Shown in pieces: positions 49,894-56,994 of a stretch of 64,000 nt of DNA (the stretch's first letter is position 1; the number at the start of each line of letters is the position of its first letter). The stretch lies in contig JBDKER010000026.1 in assembly GCA_039795165.1 (NCBI GenBank), positions 1-64,000 on the forward strand. The letters run 5' to 3'. Below the pieces are notes generated by a model. That model made no database searches. It was not told the DNA's origin and saw only the letters and a list, made by a program, of their open reading frames with translations. The DNA comes from V1-33 sp039795165 (GTDB lineage Bacteria; Verrucomicrobiota; Verrucomicrobiia; Verrucomicrobiales; V1-33). The position numbers and the translations under genes are program-made.

Positions 49894-51401
49894 GAATGGG
49901 GGTGAAATGGTTGGCTGTTAAAATTCGCATCCCACTGCCAGAAATCCGGCAGGCCGATGAACTGCTGGAAATCGAGCAGGCGCTTCTCCCGCTCGGAATG
50001 CAGGCTCAGAAGCATACTTTTGAGATGGGATGGCGGGCGTAGTTTGATGTCTTCAAGCTCCCGTTCCCGCTTGGTTGAAAAGCGAGCGTAGTCCTCGGGA
50101 TGCTCCCTGCGATAGGTCGCTTCCTCTGCCTCCAGCCAACTCCGATAGACCTCTCTAAATCTCTTGCAGTGCGCAGCTTCCGCGCTGGTTTCAATTTTCC
50201 ATGTTTCCTCTTCGGGCTTGCGAGCCTCCTTCGCGAGCAGCGCATCAGGCTTCGGCCAGTCGCCTTCGATGGCTCGTTTCAGCAAGCCCGTTCTCGACTT
50301 TGTTGGATGCCTCGAATCGACCCAGCCGACTTGCTTTTCGATCAGCTCTGGAGCGTGCAGGCGTGCCAGCTTTTCAGCCCATGCCTTGTTGAAACCCTGC
50401 TCCCTTAAAAGGAAAACAGCCTGTTTCTGCTTTTCGTTTAAGAATTTCGTTTCATTGGACTCCTTTTCCGACTGGTCGGCTGGTATCCTTTCCTGACTGG
50501 TGCTGGTGTCTTTTTCCGACTGGTCTGGCCGCCCGCTGGTATCCTTTTCTGACTGGTTTATCCACAGCCCGGCTGGTATCCTTTTCGGACTGGTCTCCGC
50601 AGCAGCGTCCGCATGAAAACCGTCGCTCCACCGCACCGCATAGGTCGCGCTGCGGCGCTTTTCGACGAAGGCGCTGACGCATCCCGGATCGAGACGGACG
50701 ATGTAGTTCCTCGCCACGGCTTCTCGGATTGCGGCGGCGAGTGTGCGGCGGCTGGAAAGCCCTGCGGTTTTCAGAATCTGACTGTAGGCCAGCGTGGCCT
50801 GCTGCCGACGGCGGCCATGCTTCGCCTGAAACCCAATGCTGTATCGAATGACTGAGCCAACGACTTTGATGACCGAGAGATTTTCATTCGGGACGAGTCG
50901 GTCAAAGAATTCATTCGGGATGTCTGTGCGGTGTCCTTCGCCCTCGTAAAATCCCCGGAAATCCGCCAGTGAGCGGGTGTAGGCGGAGGTGGAATCCCAT
51001 TTCAGAGCGAACAGCGCTGACTCGCCGAAGTCTCCCGCAGAGCTGGCTCGCCCCTTCCGCAGGCATTCAATGAAGCGGTTCTGCATCGCCTCGTCCAACG
51101 CGTCGCGAATCATGTCGCGACTGACTCCGGCGCGATGCACCAGTTCACCATACGGCACCTCGATCTGCTCCCTCTGAGGATTGCCGTTCGCATCGCACCA
51201 GCCCAGCGTCTTGCGGATCAGGTAGGCCACGATGCGCAGGCATCCCCGGCTGGCGTTTGGCATCACCACGTCGAAAAACTGATTCGGTGTGTAGGTCGTG
51301 TTCGAGGTCGGTGGCTTGAACCCGGCAAAACCCTGCTGCCCCGCAGTCGTCTGCGATTCGTAGGGAGAGGCTATGAGGTTGTGGCGGGTTTCATGCGGCA
51401 T
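49890..51401 (-). CDS. Replication initiator with two winged-helix-like domains
   Basis: A 503-residue protein. The segment at about 38-118 ('TPNQFFDVVMPNASRGCLRIVAYLIRKTLGW' and 'YGELVHRAGVSRDMIRDALDEAM') resembles the N-terminal domain of phage/plasmid replication proteins of the O/DnaD type. It recurs in diverged form at about 161-245 ('IPNEFFDRLVPNENLSVIKVVGSVIRYSIGF'). A linker repeats DQSEKDTS-like units, encoded by an iteron-like array with a DnaA box. Operon context with parA/parB supports replication initiation. Family assignment is by motif resemblance, not firm. Confidence 0.7.
   Translation of the reverse strand: MPHETRHNLIASPYESQTTAGQQGFAGFKPPTSNTTYTPNQFFDVVMPNASRGCLRIVAYLIRKTLGWCDANGNPQREQIEVPYGELVHRAGVSRDMIRDALDEAMQNRFIECLRKGRASSAGDFGESALFALKWDSTSAYTRSLADFRGFYEGEGHRTDIPNEFFDRLVPNENLSVIKVVGSVIRYSIGFQAKHGRRRQQATLAYSQILKTAGLSSRRTLAAAIREAVARNYIVRLDPGCVSAFVEKRRSATYAVRWSDGFHADAAAETSPKRIPAGLWINQSEKDTSGRPDQSEKDTSTSQERIPADQSEKESNETKFLNEKQKQAVFLLREQGFNKAWAEKLARLHAPELIEKQVGWVDSRHPTKSRTGLLKRAIEGDWPKPDALLAKEARKPEEETWKIETSAEAAHCKRFREVYRSWLEAEEATYRREHPEDYARFSTKRERELEDIKLRPPSHLKSMLLSLHSEREKRLLDFQQFIGLPDFWQWDANFNSQPFHPHS
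50457..50594. other. Candidate replication origin (iterons and DnaA box) inside the initiator gene
   Basis: Five copies of a unit of about 20 bases (TGGTATCCTTTTCTGACTGGT type) end at 50476, 50501, 50524, 50557 and 50594, all in the same orientation. Between units four and five lies TTATCCACA (50558-50566), a perfect DnaA box. Origins embedded in the initiator gene with iterons and a DnaA box are known from many plasmids. Because the repeats also encode repeated QSEKDTS peptides, protein-level selection is an alternative. Confidence 0.5.
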
Positions 51402-51405
51402 GGCG

Positions 51406-51615
51406 TCAGAATGAGATCGGCGTCGCCAAAGGCTTTGGGGCCTCCATCTGCTCCGGTGGTTGCGATTGCTGATTCAACTGACGGGCATAGGTCCGGATGA
51501 TCTGATTGATGATGAAGCTGCGAGTTCGCTGCTGTTCCTCGGCCAGCAGGTCGATGAAACGGAGCACATCGCTCTCGAACTTCACGCCTGCCGCCACTCT
51601 TTTGATCTCGTTCAT
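51406..51615 (-). CDS. Small CopG/ribbon-helix-helix-like protein
   Basis: A 69-residue protein, 'MNEIKRVAAGVKFESDVLRFIDLLAEEQQRTRSFIINQIIRTYARQLNQQ', with the strand-helix-helix pattern of CopG-type repressors and a Pro-rich tail. It lies 4 bases before the replication gene, so it is probably the copy-number or autoregulatory repressor of the rep-par operon. Assignment rests on pattern and position. Confidence 0.6.
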   Translation of the reverse strand: MNEIKRVAAGVKFESDVLRFIDLLAEEQQRTRSFIINQIIRTYARQLNQQSQPPEQMEAPKPLATPISF

Positions 51616-51721
51616 GCCCCCATTGTATCACCAACGTGACACAGCGTGTCACGTCGGCTGGGGATAAGTCCGGCACGGGACGGTAGGAGGCTGCGACGCC
51701 GTGGTCGGCCTGCGGGTGTCG

Positions 51722-51977
51722 CTGAACCCGCTCCGCCTCACCTCGGCGTCACTCAATCAAAACCCACGGCCCGATGTGGCTTCCTGTCCGGGAGGGCGAA
51801 GGGGCTTGGCCCGGACAGGACGCCAGCGTTGGGCGGTGAGGGTGACTTTCTGGCTGGTGGCAGGCGGCAGCAGTCTCCAGTGGTGAGCCGACGAAGGAGG
51901 GTGGGAAGCGGAGTCTGTTGCGGGGTGGGATTTGGGGCGGAGCGCGAGTGGTCAAAACTTGGGACGTCCCAAGTTTT
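51722..51977. repeat. 255-bp direct repeat, copy B, ending in the palindrome
   Basis: Second copy of the intergenic repeat at 46643-46897, in the same orientation and likewise ending in the 24-base palindrome (51954-51977). It fills most of the gap between the CopG-like gene and the XRE gene, where no ORF is convincing. It probably includes the operon promoter region, though none could be defined. Confidence 0.75.
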
Positions 51978-52024
51978 CTCCCCTAAACGAGGCTGATAAA
52001 ACCCCAACAACTAGACACGGGGCA

Positions 52025-52327
52025 TCAAGTGGTGGGAATGTCGGGGTCATAGCCCAGCCATTTCACGACCCGCTGCCGGTATTTCGCCTGTGGTTTAGAC
52101 TGCCCCAGCTCCCAAGACGAGATCGTGTCGTGGGTGGAATCCAGCAGCTTCGCGAGCTGCTTCTGGCTCAGTTTCAGTTCAAGCCGACGCTTCCTCACAT
52201 GCTCGGCAAACGTGGTCGGGGTGCTCGTCGCGACGAGCTGATTGACGAACTGAACACAGTTGGCTGTGACCCTCTTTTTCAACGAGATATGACGCTCAAC
52301 GCGAAATGCACAAATACCCAACATCAC
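52025..52327 (-). CDS. XRE-family DNA-binding regulator
   Basis: Up to 100 residues with a helix-turn-helix 'FAEHVRKRRLELKLSQKQLAKLLDSTHDTISSWELGQSKPQAKY', close to XRE/Cro proteins of mobile elements. The longest start at 52327 would overlap the half attC at 52310, so the real start is probably internal (around the 'NQLVATSTPTTFAEHV' stretch). It sits at the right end of the element, opposite the recombinase. Confidence 0.72.
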   Translation of the reverse strand: MMLGICAFRVERHISLKKRVTANCVQFVNQLVATSTPTTFAEHVRKRRLELKLSQKQLAKLLDSTHDTISSWELGQSKPQAKYRQRVVKWLGYDPDIPTT

Positions 52328-52356
52328 CCTGGCGGTGCCACACCTCGACGTTCTGC
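52310..52356 (+). other. Right half of an interrupted attC site
   Basis: GTTCTGC (52350-52356) is an R'-like core 21 bases before a cassette ATG. Read on the other strand the segment gives GCAGAAC-GTCGAGGTGTGGCACC. This resembles the left half at 22059 (GCCGAAC-AAGGCGGTGGTGGAC), with an extra unpaired G as in attC sites. CGAAATGC at 52302-52309 matches 22102-22109. Confidence 0.45.
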
Positions 52357-52377
52357 CAAGACACTGAGTCCATTCTC

Positions 52378-52863
52378 ATGAGAACCGTCTTCACAGCCTA
52401 CTTGATTGCGGCGAGCCTTTCCCTCATGGGGCAGGATGGGCAACCCCAGAAGCGAGTATCTCTCGGTATTGCTGATCTTGATCAGAAGATTGATTTGGGA
52501 GGCAAGGCTCCAGAGGACTACGACTGGAAGGCATACTTCGCCACCACCGACAACTCCACAGCTAGCGACTACATCCTCGCCAGCAATGCACATAAGGTCC
52601 TTAGATCTAGGATTGATGAACTTTGCCAGCAGTATCGAGAGTTGATGACTGGACGCAAGCAGACTGATGTGCTGAAGGTCTTTGAAGAGATGCAACAACA
52701 CTGGGAAAAGTTCGCAGCTTCCGAGATTCTGTTTGTGGGCAGCGCGTGGGACGGTGGTTCGGGTGCCAAGGTTGCCTATGCTAGTCACCGCTTTGAGGTC
52801 TATTTGCGCCGTGTAAAGGAGTTGCGGTCATTGAAGGGAGCCAGTATGCACCTGAACGAATGA
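52378..52863 (+). CDS. Integron cassette ORF 4, exported LprI/DUF1311-like
   Basis: A 161-residue protein with a signal-like N-terminus (MRTVFTAYLIAASLSLMGQD). The C-terminal part, 'LKVFEEMQQHWEKFAASEILFVGSAWDGGSGAKVAYASHRFEVYLRRVKEL', has the order 'W..f...e...........GGS.....a...R....R..eL' of the lysozyme-inhibitor-like LprI/DUF1311 family, though without its usual cysteines. It starts just after an attC core and ends 26 bases before the next attC. Confidence 0.6.
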   Translation: MRTVFTAYLIAASLSLMGQDGQPQKRVSLGIADLDQKIDLGGKAPEDYDWKAYFATTDNSTASDYILASNAHKVLRSRIDELCQQYRELMTGRKQTDVLKVFEEMQQHWEKFAASEILFVGSAWDGGSGAKVAYASHRFEVYLRRVKELRSLKGASMHLNE

Positions 52864-52888
52864 GAATGACGTCCAATCACCATGAAAG

Positions 52889-52981
52889 ACCGAACAAAAC
52901 GGATGCAGGCAACGGCTCGAAGGCTATCTGTCGTGTCAGCAACGTCTTGCGCTCGCCGTCGCCTGATCCGGGTCGTTCGGG
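52889..52981 (+). other. attC site of cassette 4
   Basis: 93 bases: ACCGAAC (52889-52895) and GTTCGGG (52975-52981) with the inner arms CGGATGCAGGCAACGGC and GCCGTCGCCTGATCCG. It is nearly identical to the site at 21537-21629, placing both flanks of the 30-kb element in one cassette array. Confidence 0.78.
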
Positions 52982-53005
52982 CAACCGCGAAGCGCACAAC
53001 ATCCA

Positions 53006-53437
53006 ATGCGACGATACATTCTGCGAGTGACCTTGAGCCTTACGATCCTCTTCATGCTCGCGGCAGCATGGATCATCTACACGCATCGAGCGGCGCGACT
53101 TGACCTCTCGAATGACGACGACTCCTACACCGCAGGAAAGTCTATTGGGCTTATCCCTGCGTCCAAAGAGATCTATGCGGAAGGCGTTGGTTTCGTCGAC
53201 CAGACCATCTTTTATCAGGCAGTTGTGACGCCCGACGAAATGACTTGGCTAGCACAAACGCCCGAAGTTTCTCACTTTGAGGCACCGAACCATGCGCCTT
53301 TGTGGTGGAGTCTTTCGTTGTGGTGGCATGGCAGGAACTCAGACATGAAGTATTTTCGCACGAACGCCAAGTGGCCTTGCTTGTTCGCCTACAGCAAACA
53401 GAAGGGACTGGTTTATGGCACGGTTGAGTTCGACTGA
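53006..53437 (+). CDS. Integron cassette ORF 5, membrane-anchored unknown
   Basis: A 143-residue protein with an N-terminal membrane helix (YILRVTLSLTILFMLAAAWIIYT) and an extracytoplasmic domain with 'FEAPNHAPLWWSLSLWWHG' and 'KYFRTNAKWPCLFAYSKQKGLVYGTVEFD'. No family recognised. It begins 24 bases after the attC core. Its own attC is not visible: the array is cut off shortly after its stop by IS3-like sequence. Confidence 0.62.
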   Translation: MRRYILRVTLSLTILFMLAAAWIIYTHRAARLDLSNDDDSYTAGKSIGLIPASKEIYAEGVGFVDQTIFYQAVVTPDEMTWLAQTPEVSHFEAPNHAPLWWSLSLWWHGRNSDMKYFRTNAKWPCLFAYSKQKGLVYGTVEFD

Positions 53438-53553
53438 ACCAAGCGTCAGAATCTGCATTCCCACCCCCCCCCTGTGTCAGGGTAGTTGTCCAGGCTGCGC
53501 AGTTGTGATTCCAGATGGGGTGTGCTGCGGCTGCGGCTGATCAACTCAATCCC

Positions 53554-53904
53554 ATGAAACCCATTCCACCTGAACGCCGGGAAGCCATTCTTGCCCGCCT
53601 CGGCGGGCCCGCACGTGAATCTGTCGCCCGGGTTGCTGCCCAGGAGGGCATCAGTCCCGCCACCCTCTACCTGTGGCGCAGGAAGGCCCGTCAGTCCGGG
53701 GCTCTGCTTCCCGACCATGACAAGGCTCCCGAGGGCTGGTCCGCCCGCGAGGCCAGGCTCCAGCGGCTCCAGCGCGGCGACCGGGACCGCATCCGTCATC
53801 TCGAGTCGGAGCTCCGGCGCAAGGAGAAGGCCCTTGCGGAGGCCGCCGCCCTTCTGGTCCCCCAAAAAATAGCCCGCGCGGTCTGTGGGGAAGAGGACGC
53901 CTGA
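53554..53904 (+). CDS. IS3-like transposase OrfA (remnant element)
   Basis: A 116-residue OrfA with helix-turn-helix 'ESVARVAAQEGISPATLYLWRRKARQSG', the 'EGWSAREA' junction and a leucine-zipper-like C-terminus ('RDRIRHLESELRRKEKALAEAAALLV'). An OrfB start (RRIILALVDEAVAAVARQ) is readable from about 53907 in another frame but breaks off near 53970, where it meets a truncated minus-strand gene. The element is therefore a remnant at the junction between cassette array and backbone. Confidence 0.7.
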   Translation: MKPIPPERREAILARLGGPARESVARVAAQEGISPATLYLWRRKARQSGALLPDHDKAPEGWSAREARLQRLQRGDRDRIRHLESELRRKEKALAEAAALLVPQKIARAVCGEEDA

Positions 53905-53925
53905 CAGGCGATCCGGGCCGTCGCA

Positions 53926-54288
53926 TTATCCTCGCACTTGTCGACGAAGCCGTGGCTGCCGTGGCACGGCAGGCAGATCCGTCATGGCGGAGGCCACCGC
54001 ACGAACCACTCCCAGCGCTTGATGGGTCGCGAGCGCAACCGCCTCATCCGTCACTCCCTTGGTCTTCTTGTATTTCACCGCCCCCGTGTGGGCAAAGGTC
54101 AGAGGCTGATTCTCGTCCAGCAGGCTGCCCAAGCTGTATCCCAGATGCGCGCAGATATCGCCCGCGGCCTCACGCAGTCCGCATGGCGTTGCGGCGATTG
54201 AGTCCGCCCACCACGAGGGCAATACTACCTTGTCCAGAAACCTTCGCTTCACCCCGGCGGAGGAATGCCGGGAGCGCAGCCGCTTCAT
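53926..54288 (-). pseudogene. Truncated gene, possibly an ImmA/IrrE-type protein N-terminus
   Basis: The frame encodes 'MKRLRSRHSSAGVKRRFLDKVVLPSWWADSIAATPCGLREAAGDICAHLGYSLGSLLDENQPLTF' and 'GAVKYKKTKGVTDEAVALATHQALGVV', then runs into antisense IS3 sequence and stops. The 'LPsWWaDsiA..p.G..ea...ia.hLGy.l..L.d...PL' pattern recalls N-terminal regions of proteins annotated as ImmA/IrrE family, but I hold this loosely. The coding end was lost when the IS3-like remnant arrived. Confidence 0.45.
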
Positions 54289-54473
54289 CGCATTGGCGGT
54301 GGAAGGCTTGGTTTTTGTGCCGGGCACGTCGGGAATGGAGGGAAAATGCTTTGCTCGGCAAAAGAGAACCAGCACCCCGCCCTGCAAGAACGGCATGCCC
54401 ATCGGGACTCCGATCCTCCGTAAAGGTCTGTCAAATTGCCGTACACGACGCTCTCCAAGAGCACCCCCCCCGC

Positions 54474-55052
54474 TCACCTGCCCCGCATGGCCTCGCGGGC
54501 CAGCTGCACAATCGATTGACCACGCGATTCCTTCATGTGCCGCGCCAGCAGCCCGCCAAGGAAAAACAAGGGCAGCAAAGACATGATCGCCAGCAGCGCA
54601 AAACATCCGTCGCCTCCCCCACCGCTGCTGCGGCGACGCCCACCCCCCATCGTCGAGACCGGTCGCTGAATCGGATACGGCTGCACCGCCCGCACCGCCG
54701 CCGGAGCCGCCGGAACTGCCGCCGGCAATGGCGGTGCCTCCACCGGAACCGCCATTCCAGCCAGCTCGGACTCGTAAATCGCCTGCGTGTCCGCAAACTG
54801 AATCACATCCCCATCCACCAGCCTCCGCGTCGAAACCCGCTCGCCATTCACCCGCGTGTGATTCGTCGACTCCAGATCCGTCACCGCAAAATCCCCACTC
54901 TCCGTCAGCTTCAGAACCGCATGATGCCCGGAACTCGAACCGTCCCGCAGCACAATGTCGTTGTTCTCGGCACGCCCCACCGTAAACACCTTGCCGTTCA
55001 GCCCAAACTTGGCCTGCGTCCCGTCCGGATGATTGATGATGATCTTGGGCAT
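54474..55052 (-). CDS. FHA-domain membrane protein
   Basis: A 192-residue protein. An N-terminal forkhead-associated domain (about 20-90) shows 'VGRAENNDIVLRDGSSSGHHAVLKL' and 'DLESTNHTRVNGERV', the phosphothreonine-binding motifs. A Pro/Ala-rich linker and one transmembrane helix (CFALLAIMSLLPLFFLGGLLA) follow. It likely recruits phosphorylated partners to the membrane. No kinase gene is adjacent. Codon bias matches the backbone, so the backbone resumes here. Confidence 0.85.
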   Translation of the reverse strand: MPKIIINHPDGTQAKFGLNGKVFTVGRAENNDIVLRDGSSSGHHAVLKLTESGDFAVTDLESTNHTRVNGERVSTRRLVDGDVIQFADTQAIYESELAGMAVPVEAPPLPAAVPAAPAAVRAVQPYPIQRPVSTMGGGRRRSSGGGGDGCFALLAIMSLLPLFFLGGLLARHMKESRGQSIVQLAREAMRGR

Positions 55053-55222
55053 GGATTTTTATCGGTGAAACACAAAGGGCTCTGCCCCATCGCTCTGCGG
55101 CCCATAGACAATTCCACGCCCCCCCACAAGTGAGAGTTACCCCTACGCCATCACGGACGTTCCTGCCCTGGTAGTCTCTTCCCCTTCCCCCATCCTCGGA
55201 AAATCCCCGATCCGCACCCCCC

Positions 55223-56503
55223 GTGCCGTCCCCCGCCAAATTCTTCGTACCCCTCGCCATCCTCGGCTCCCTCGCAGCCGTCGGCTGGCACCTCGCACAC
55301 CAATCCGCCCCACCGGAAGAAAGCCGCCGCCCCACCCCGGCCACCCCAGTCACCGCCGCCGCCGTCCAACCCCAGGACTACACCGTCGTCCTCACCACCA
55401 GAGGCGAAGTCCGCGCCCGCACCGAAAGCGCCCTCACCGCCGAAGTCAGCGGCGTCGTCAATGACATCGCCCCCTCCTTCCGCGAAGGCGGCTTCTTCGA
55501 ACAAGGCGACCTCCTCGTCCAACTCGACGACCGCGACTACAAGGCCGCCGTCACCATCGCCGGAAGCGCCGTCGCCCAGGCCCAGACCGCCGTCACCGAA
55601 GAAAAAGCCCGCGCCGCCCAGGCCCTCGACGACTGGAAGGCCCTCGGACGCCCGGGCGAACCCGGCCCACTCGTCTCCCGCCAACCCCAGCTCACCGAAG
55701 CCCTCGCCCGACTCGAATCCGCCAAGGCCACCGAACAACGCGCCCTCCGCGACCTCGAACGCTGCTCGCTCCGTGCCCCCTACGCCGGCCGCGTGCTCCA
55801 GAAGTCCGCCGACGTCGGCCAATACGTCAGCGCCGGACGCGAACTCGCCCGCATCTACGCCGTCGACAGCGCAGAAATCGACCTCCCCCTCAGCAGCGAA
55901 CAACTCGCCTTCGTCGACCTCCCGGAACGCTACCGCGGCGAAAAAGTCTCGCTCGATGACAAAGGCCCCGCCGTCACGCTCCGCTCGGACTTCGGCGGAC
56001 GCTCAGGCGAATGGAAAGGCCGCATCGTCCGCGCCGCCGGCGGCGTCGATACCCGCAGCCGCCAACTCTACGTCACCGCTCAGGTGCACGACCCCTACGG
56101 ACGCCGCGGCGGCGACACCCCGCCCCTCAAAGTCGGCACATGGGTCAGTGCAGAAATCACCGGCAAAACCCTCCCCAACGTCTACGTGATCCCACGCGTC
56201 GCCATTCGCGAAGGCGATACCGTCCTCACCATCGACAAGGATCAGAAACTCCGCAGCCGCAAGGTCTCCATCGCATGGGGAGAACGCGACCACGTGGTCG
56301 TCTCCAGCGGGCTGAACCCAGGCGACCTCATCTGCACGGTCTCGCTCCACTTCGCAGTCGAAGGCACCCTCGTGAAGCCACGCATCGAACCGATGCCGGA
56401 CCTCGCCATTCCCGGCCGCGCCGCGCCTCCCCTCCAGACGCAGTCGCCAGACCCAGCCAACCCCGCGCCGCCCAGCGATCCCCCAGCCCGGGGCAAATCC
56501 TGA
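55223..56503 (+). CDS. HlyD/AcrA-type efflux adaptor
   Basis: A 426-residue periplasmic adaptor anchored by an N-terminal helix (FFVPLAILGSLAAVGWHLA). A lipoyl-like half motif ('VVNDIAPSFREGGFFEQGDLLVQLDDRDYKAAV') precedes a coiled-coil hairpin and a second half motif ('LRAPYAGRVLQKSADVGQYVSAGRELARIYAV'). Next come a beta-barrel domain and a Pro-rich C-terminus. No RND, ABC or TolC gene is adjacent, so the partner pump is not defined. A lipoprotein gene follows 53 bases later. Confidence 0.85.
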   Translation: MPSPAKFFVPLAILGSLAAVGWHLAHQSAPPEESRRPTPATPVTAAAVQPQDYTVVLTTRGEVRARTESALTAEVSGVVNDIAPSFREGGFFEQGDLLVQLDDRDYKAAVTIAGSAVAQAQTAVTEEKARAAQALDDWKALGRPGEPGPLVSRQPQLTEALARLESAKATEQRALRDLERCSLRAPYAGRVLQKSADVGQYVSAGRELARIYAVDSAEIDLPLSSEQLAFVDLPERYRGEKVSLDDKGPAVTLRSDFGGRSGEWKGRIVRAAGGVDTRSRQLYVTAQVHDPYGRRGGDTPPLKVGTWVSAEITGKTLPNVYVIPRVAIREGDTVLTIDKDQKLRSRKVSIAWGERDHVVVSSGLNPGDLICTVSLHFAVEGTLVKPRIEPMPDLAIPGRAAPPLQTQSPDPANPAPPSDPPARGKS

Positions 56504-56556
56504 GGTCCCCGGCACCCGGGTTGACTTCCCGCCGCCCGCCTCCTATCAGCGACCCC

Positions 56557-56982
56557 ATGCCCCTGCGTTCCGCCGCCGCCACCCTTTCTGCCTGTCTCGC
56601 CGCCGCCTGCCTCCCTGCCTGCCGCTCGAAATCAGGTGATTCATGGCAGTCCCCGGAAATCGCCGCCCTCGCCGACAGCAATTCCCTCGCAGTCTCGGGC
56701 GCGTTCTACGAAATGAAGAATGGCGTGCACGGGTTCTTCTACGACGTCCCCAAATTCACCGACGTCCTCCCGGAAAAATACGTGATGGGCGGCCACGTGG
56801 TCCAGCTCCTCTCCCCCAATGCCATGGACGGCTGGGCCCGCATCCGCTCGGAAAAACTCGGCACCGGCTTCGTCAAATTCAAGAACATCAGAATCGTCGA
56901 ATCCAGCCGCCGCCCACGCCCGCGCTACATCGATCCAGACGAAGCGCTCGACCGCCGTCTCAAGGAAGGATTCCCGGACTGA
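56557..56982 (+). CDS. Lipoprotein of unknown function
   Basis: From the ATG at 56557 the 141-residue protein begins MPLRSAAATLSACLAAACLPAC, with a lipobox LPAC. The mature domain ('VSGAFYEMKNGVHGFFYDVPKFTDVLPEKYVMGGHVVQLLSPNAMDGWARIRSEKLGTGFVKFKNI') looks SH3-like. No named family. It ends 12 bases before a convergent gene. Confidence 0.68.
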   Translation: MPLRSAAATLSACLAAACLPACRSKSGDSWQSPEIAALADSNSLAVSGAFYEMKNGVHGFFYDVPKFTDVLPEKYVMGGHVVQLLSPNAMDGWARIRSEKLGTGFVKFKNIRIVESSRRPRPRYIDPDEALDRRLKEGFPD

Positions 56983-56994
56983 TCCAGCACCGGC

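Larger units (their letters stand above)
22102..52309. mobile_element. About 30-kb integrated element inserted in an integron attC
   Basis: Limits are set by the two halves of an interrupted attC and a shared CGAAATGC. Contents, left to right: serine recombinase at the extreme left end, nuclease-like protein, VirD4/HerA-like ATPase, IS66, metal-sensing and metal-export genes, a second ATPase, a structured non-coding region, ParDE, ParB, ParA, replication initiator with internal origin, CopG-like and XRE regulators. It combines integrative and plasmid-like functions. No relaxase or mating-pair genes are present. Boundaries and mechanism are inference. Confidence 0.6.

Noticed and set aside
51406..51615. 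Small CopG-like gene as an antitoxin.
   Set aside because: No toxin gene is adjacent; position before rep fits a copy-control repressor better.
53926..55353. A 475-codon minus-strand frame spanning the truncated gene and the FHA gene.
   Set aside because: Only its last part (from 54288) looks coding; the rest is a shadow of the FHA gene.
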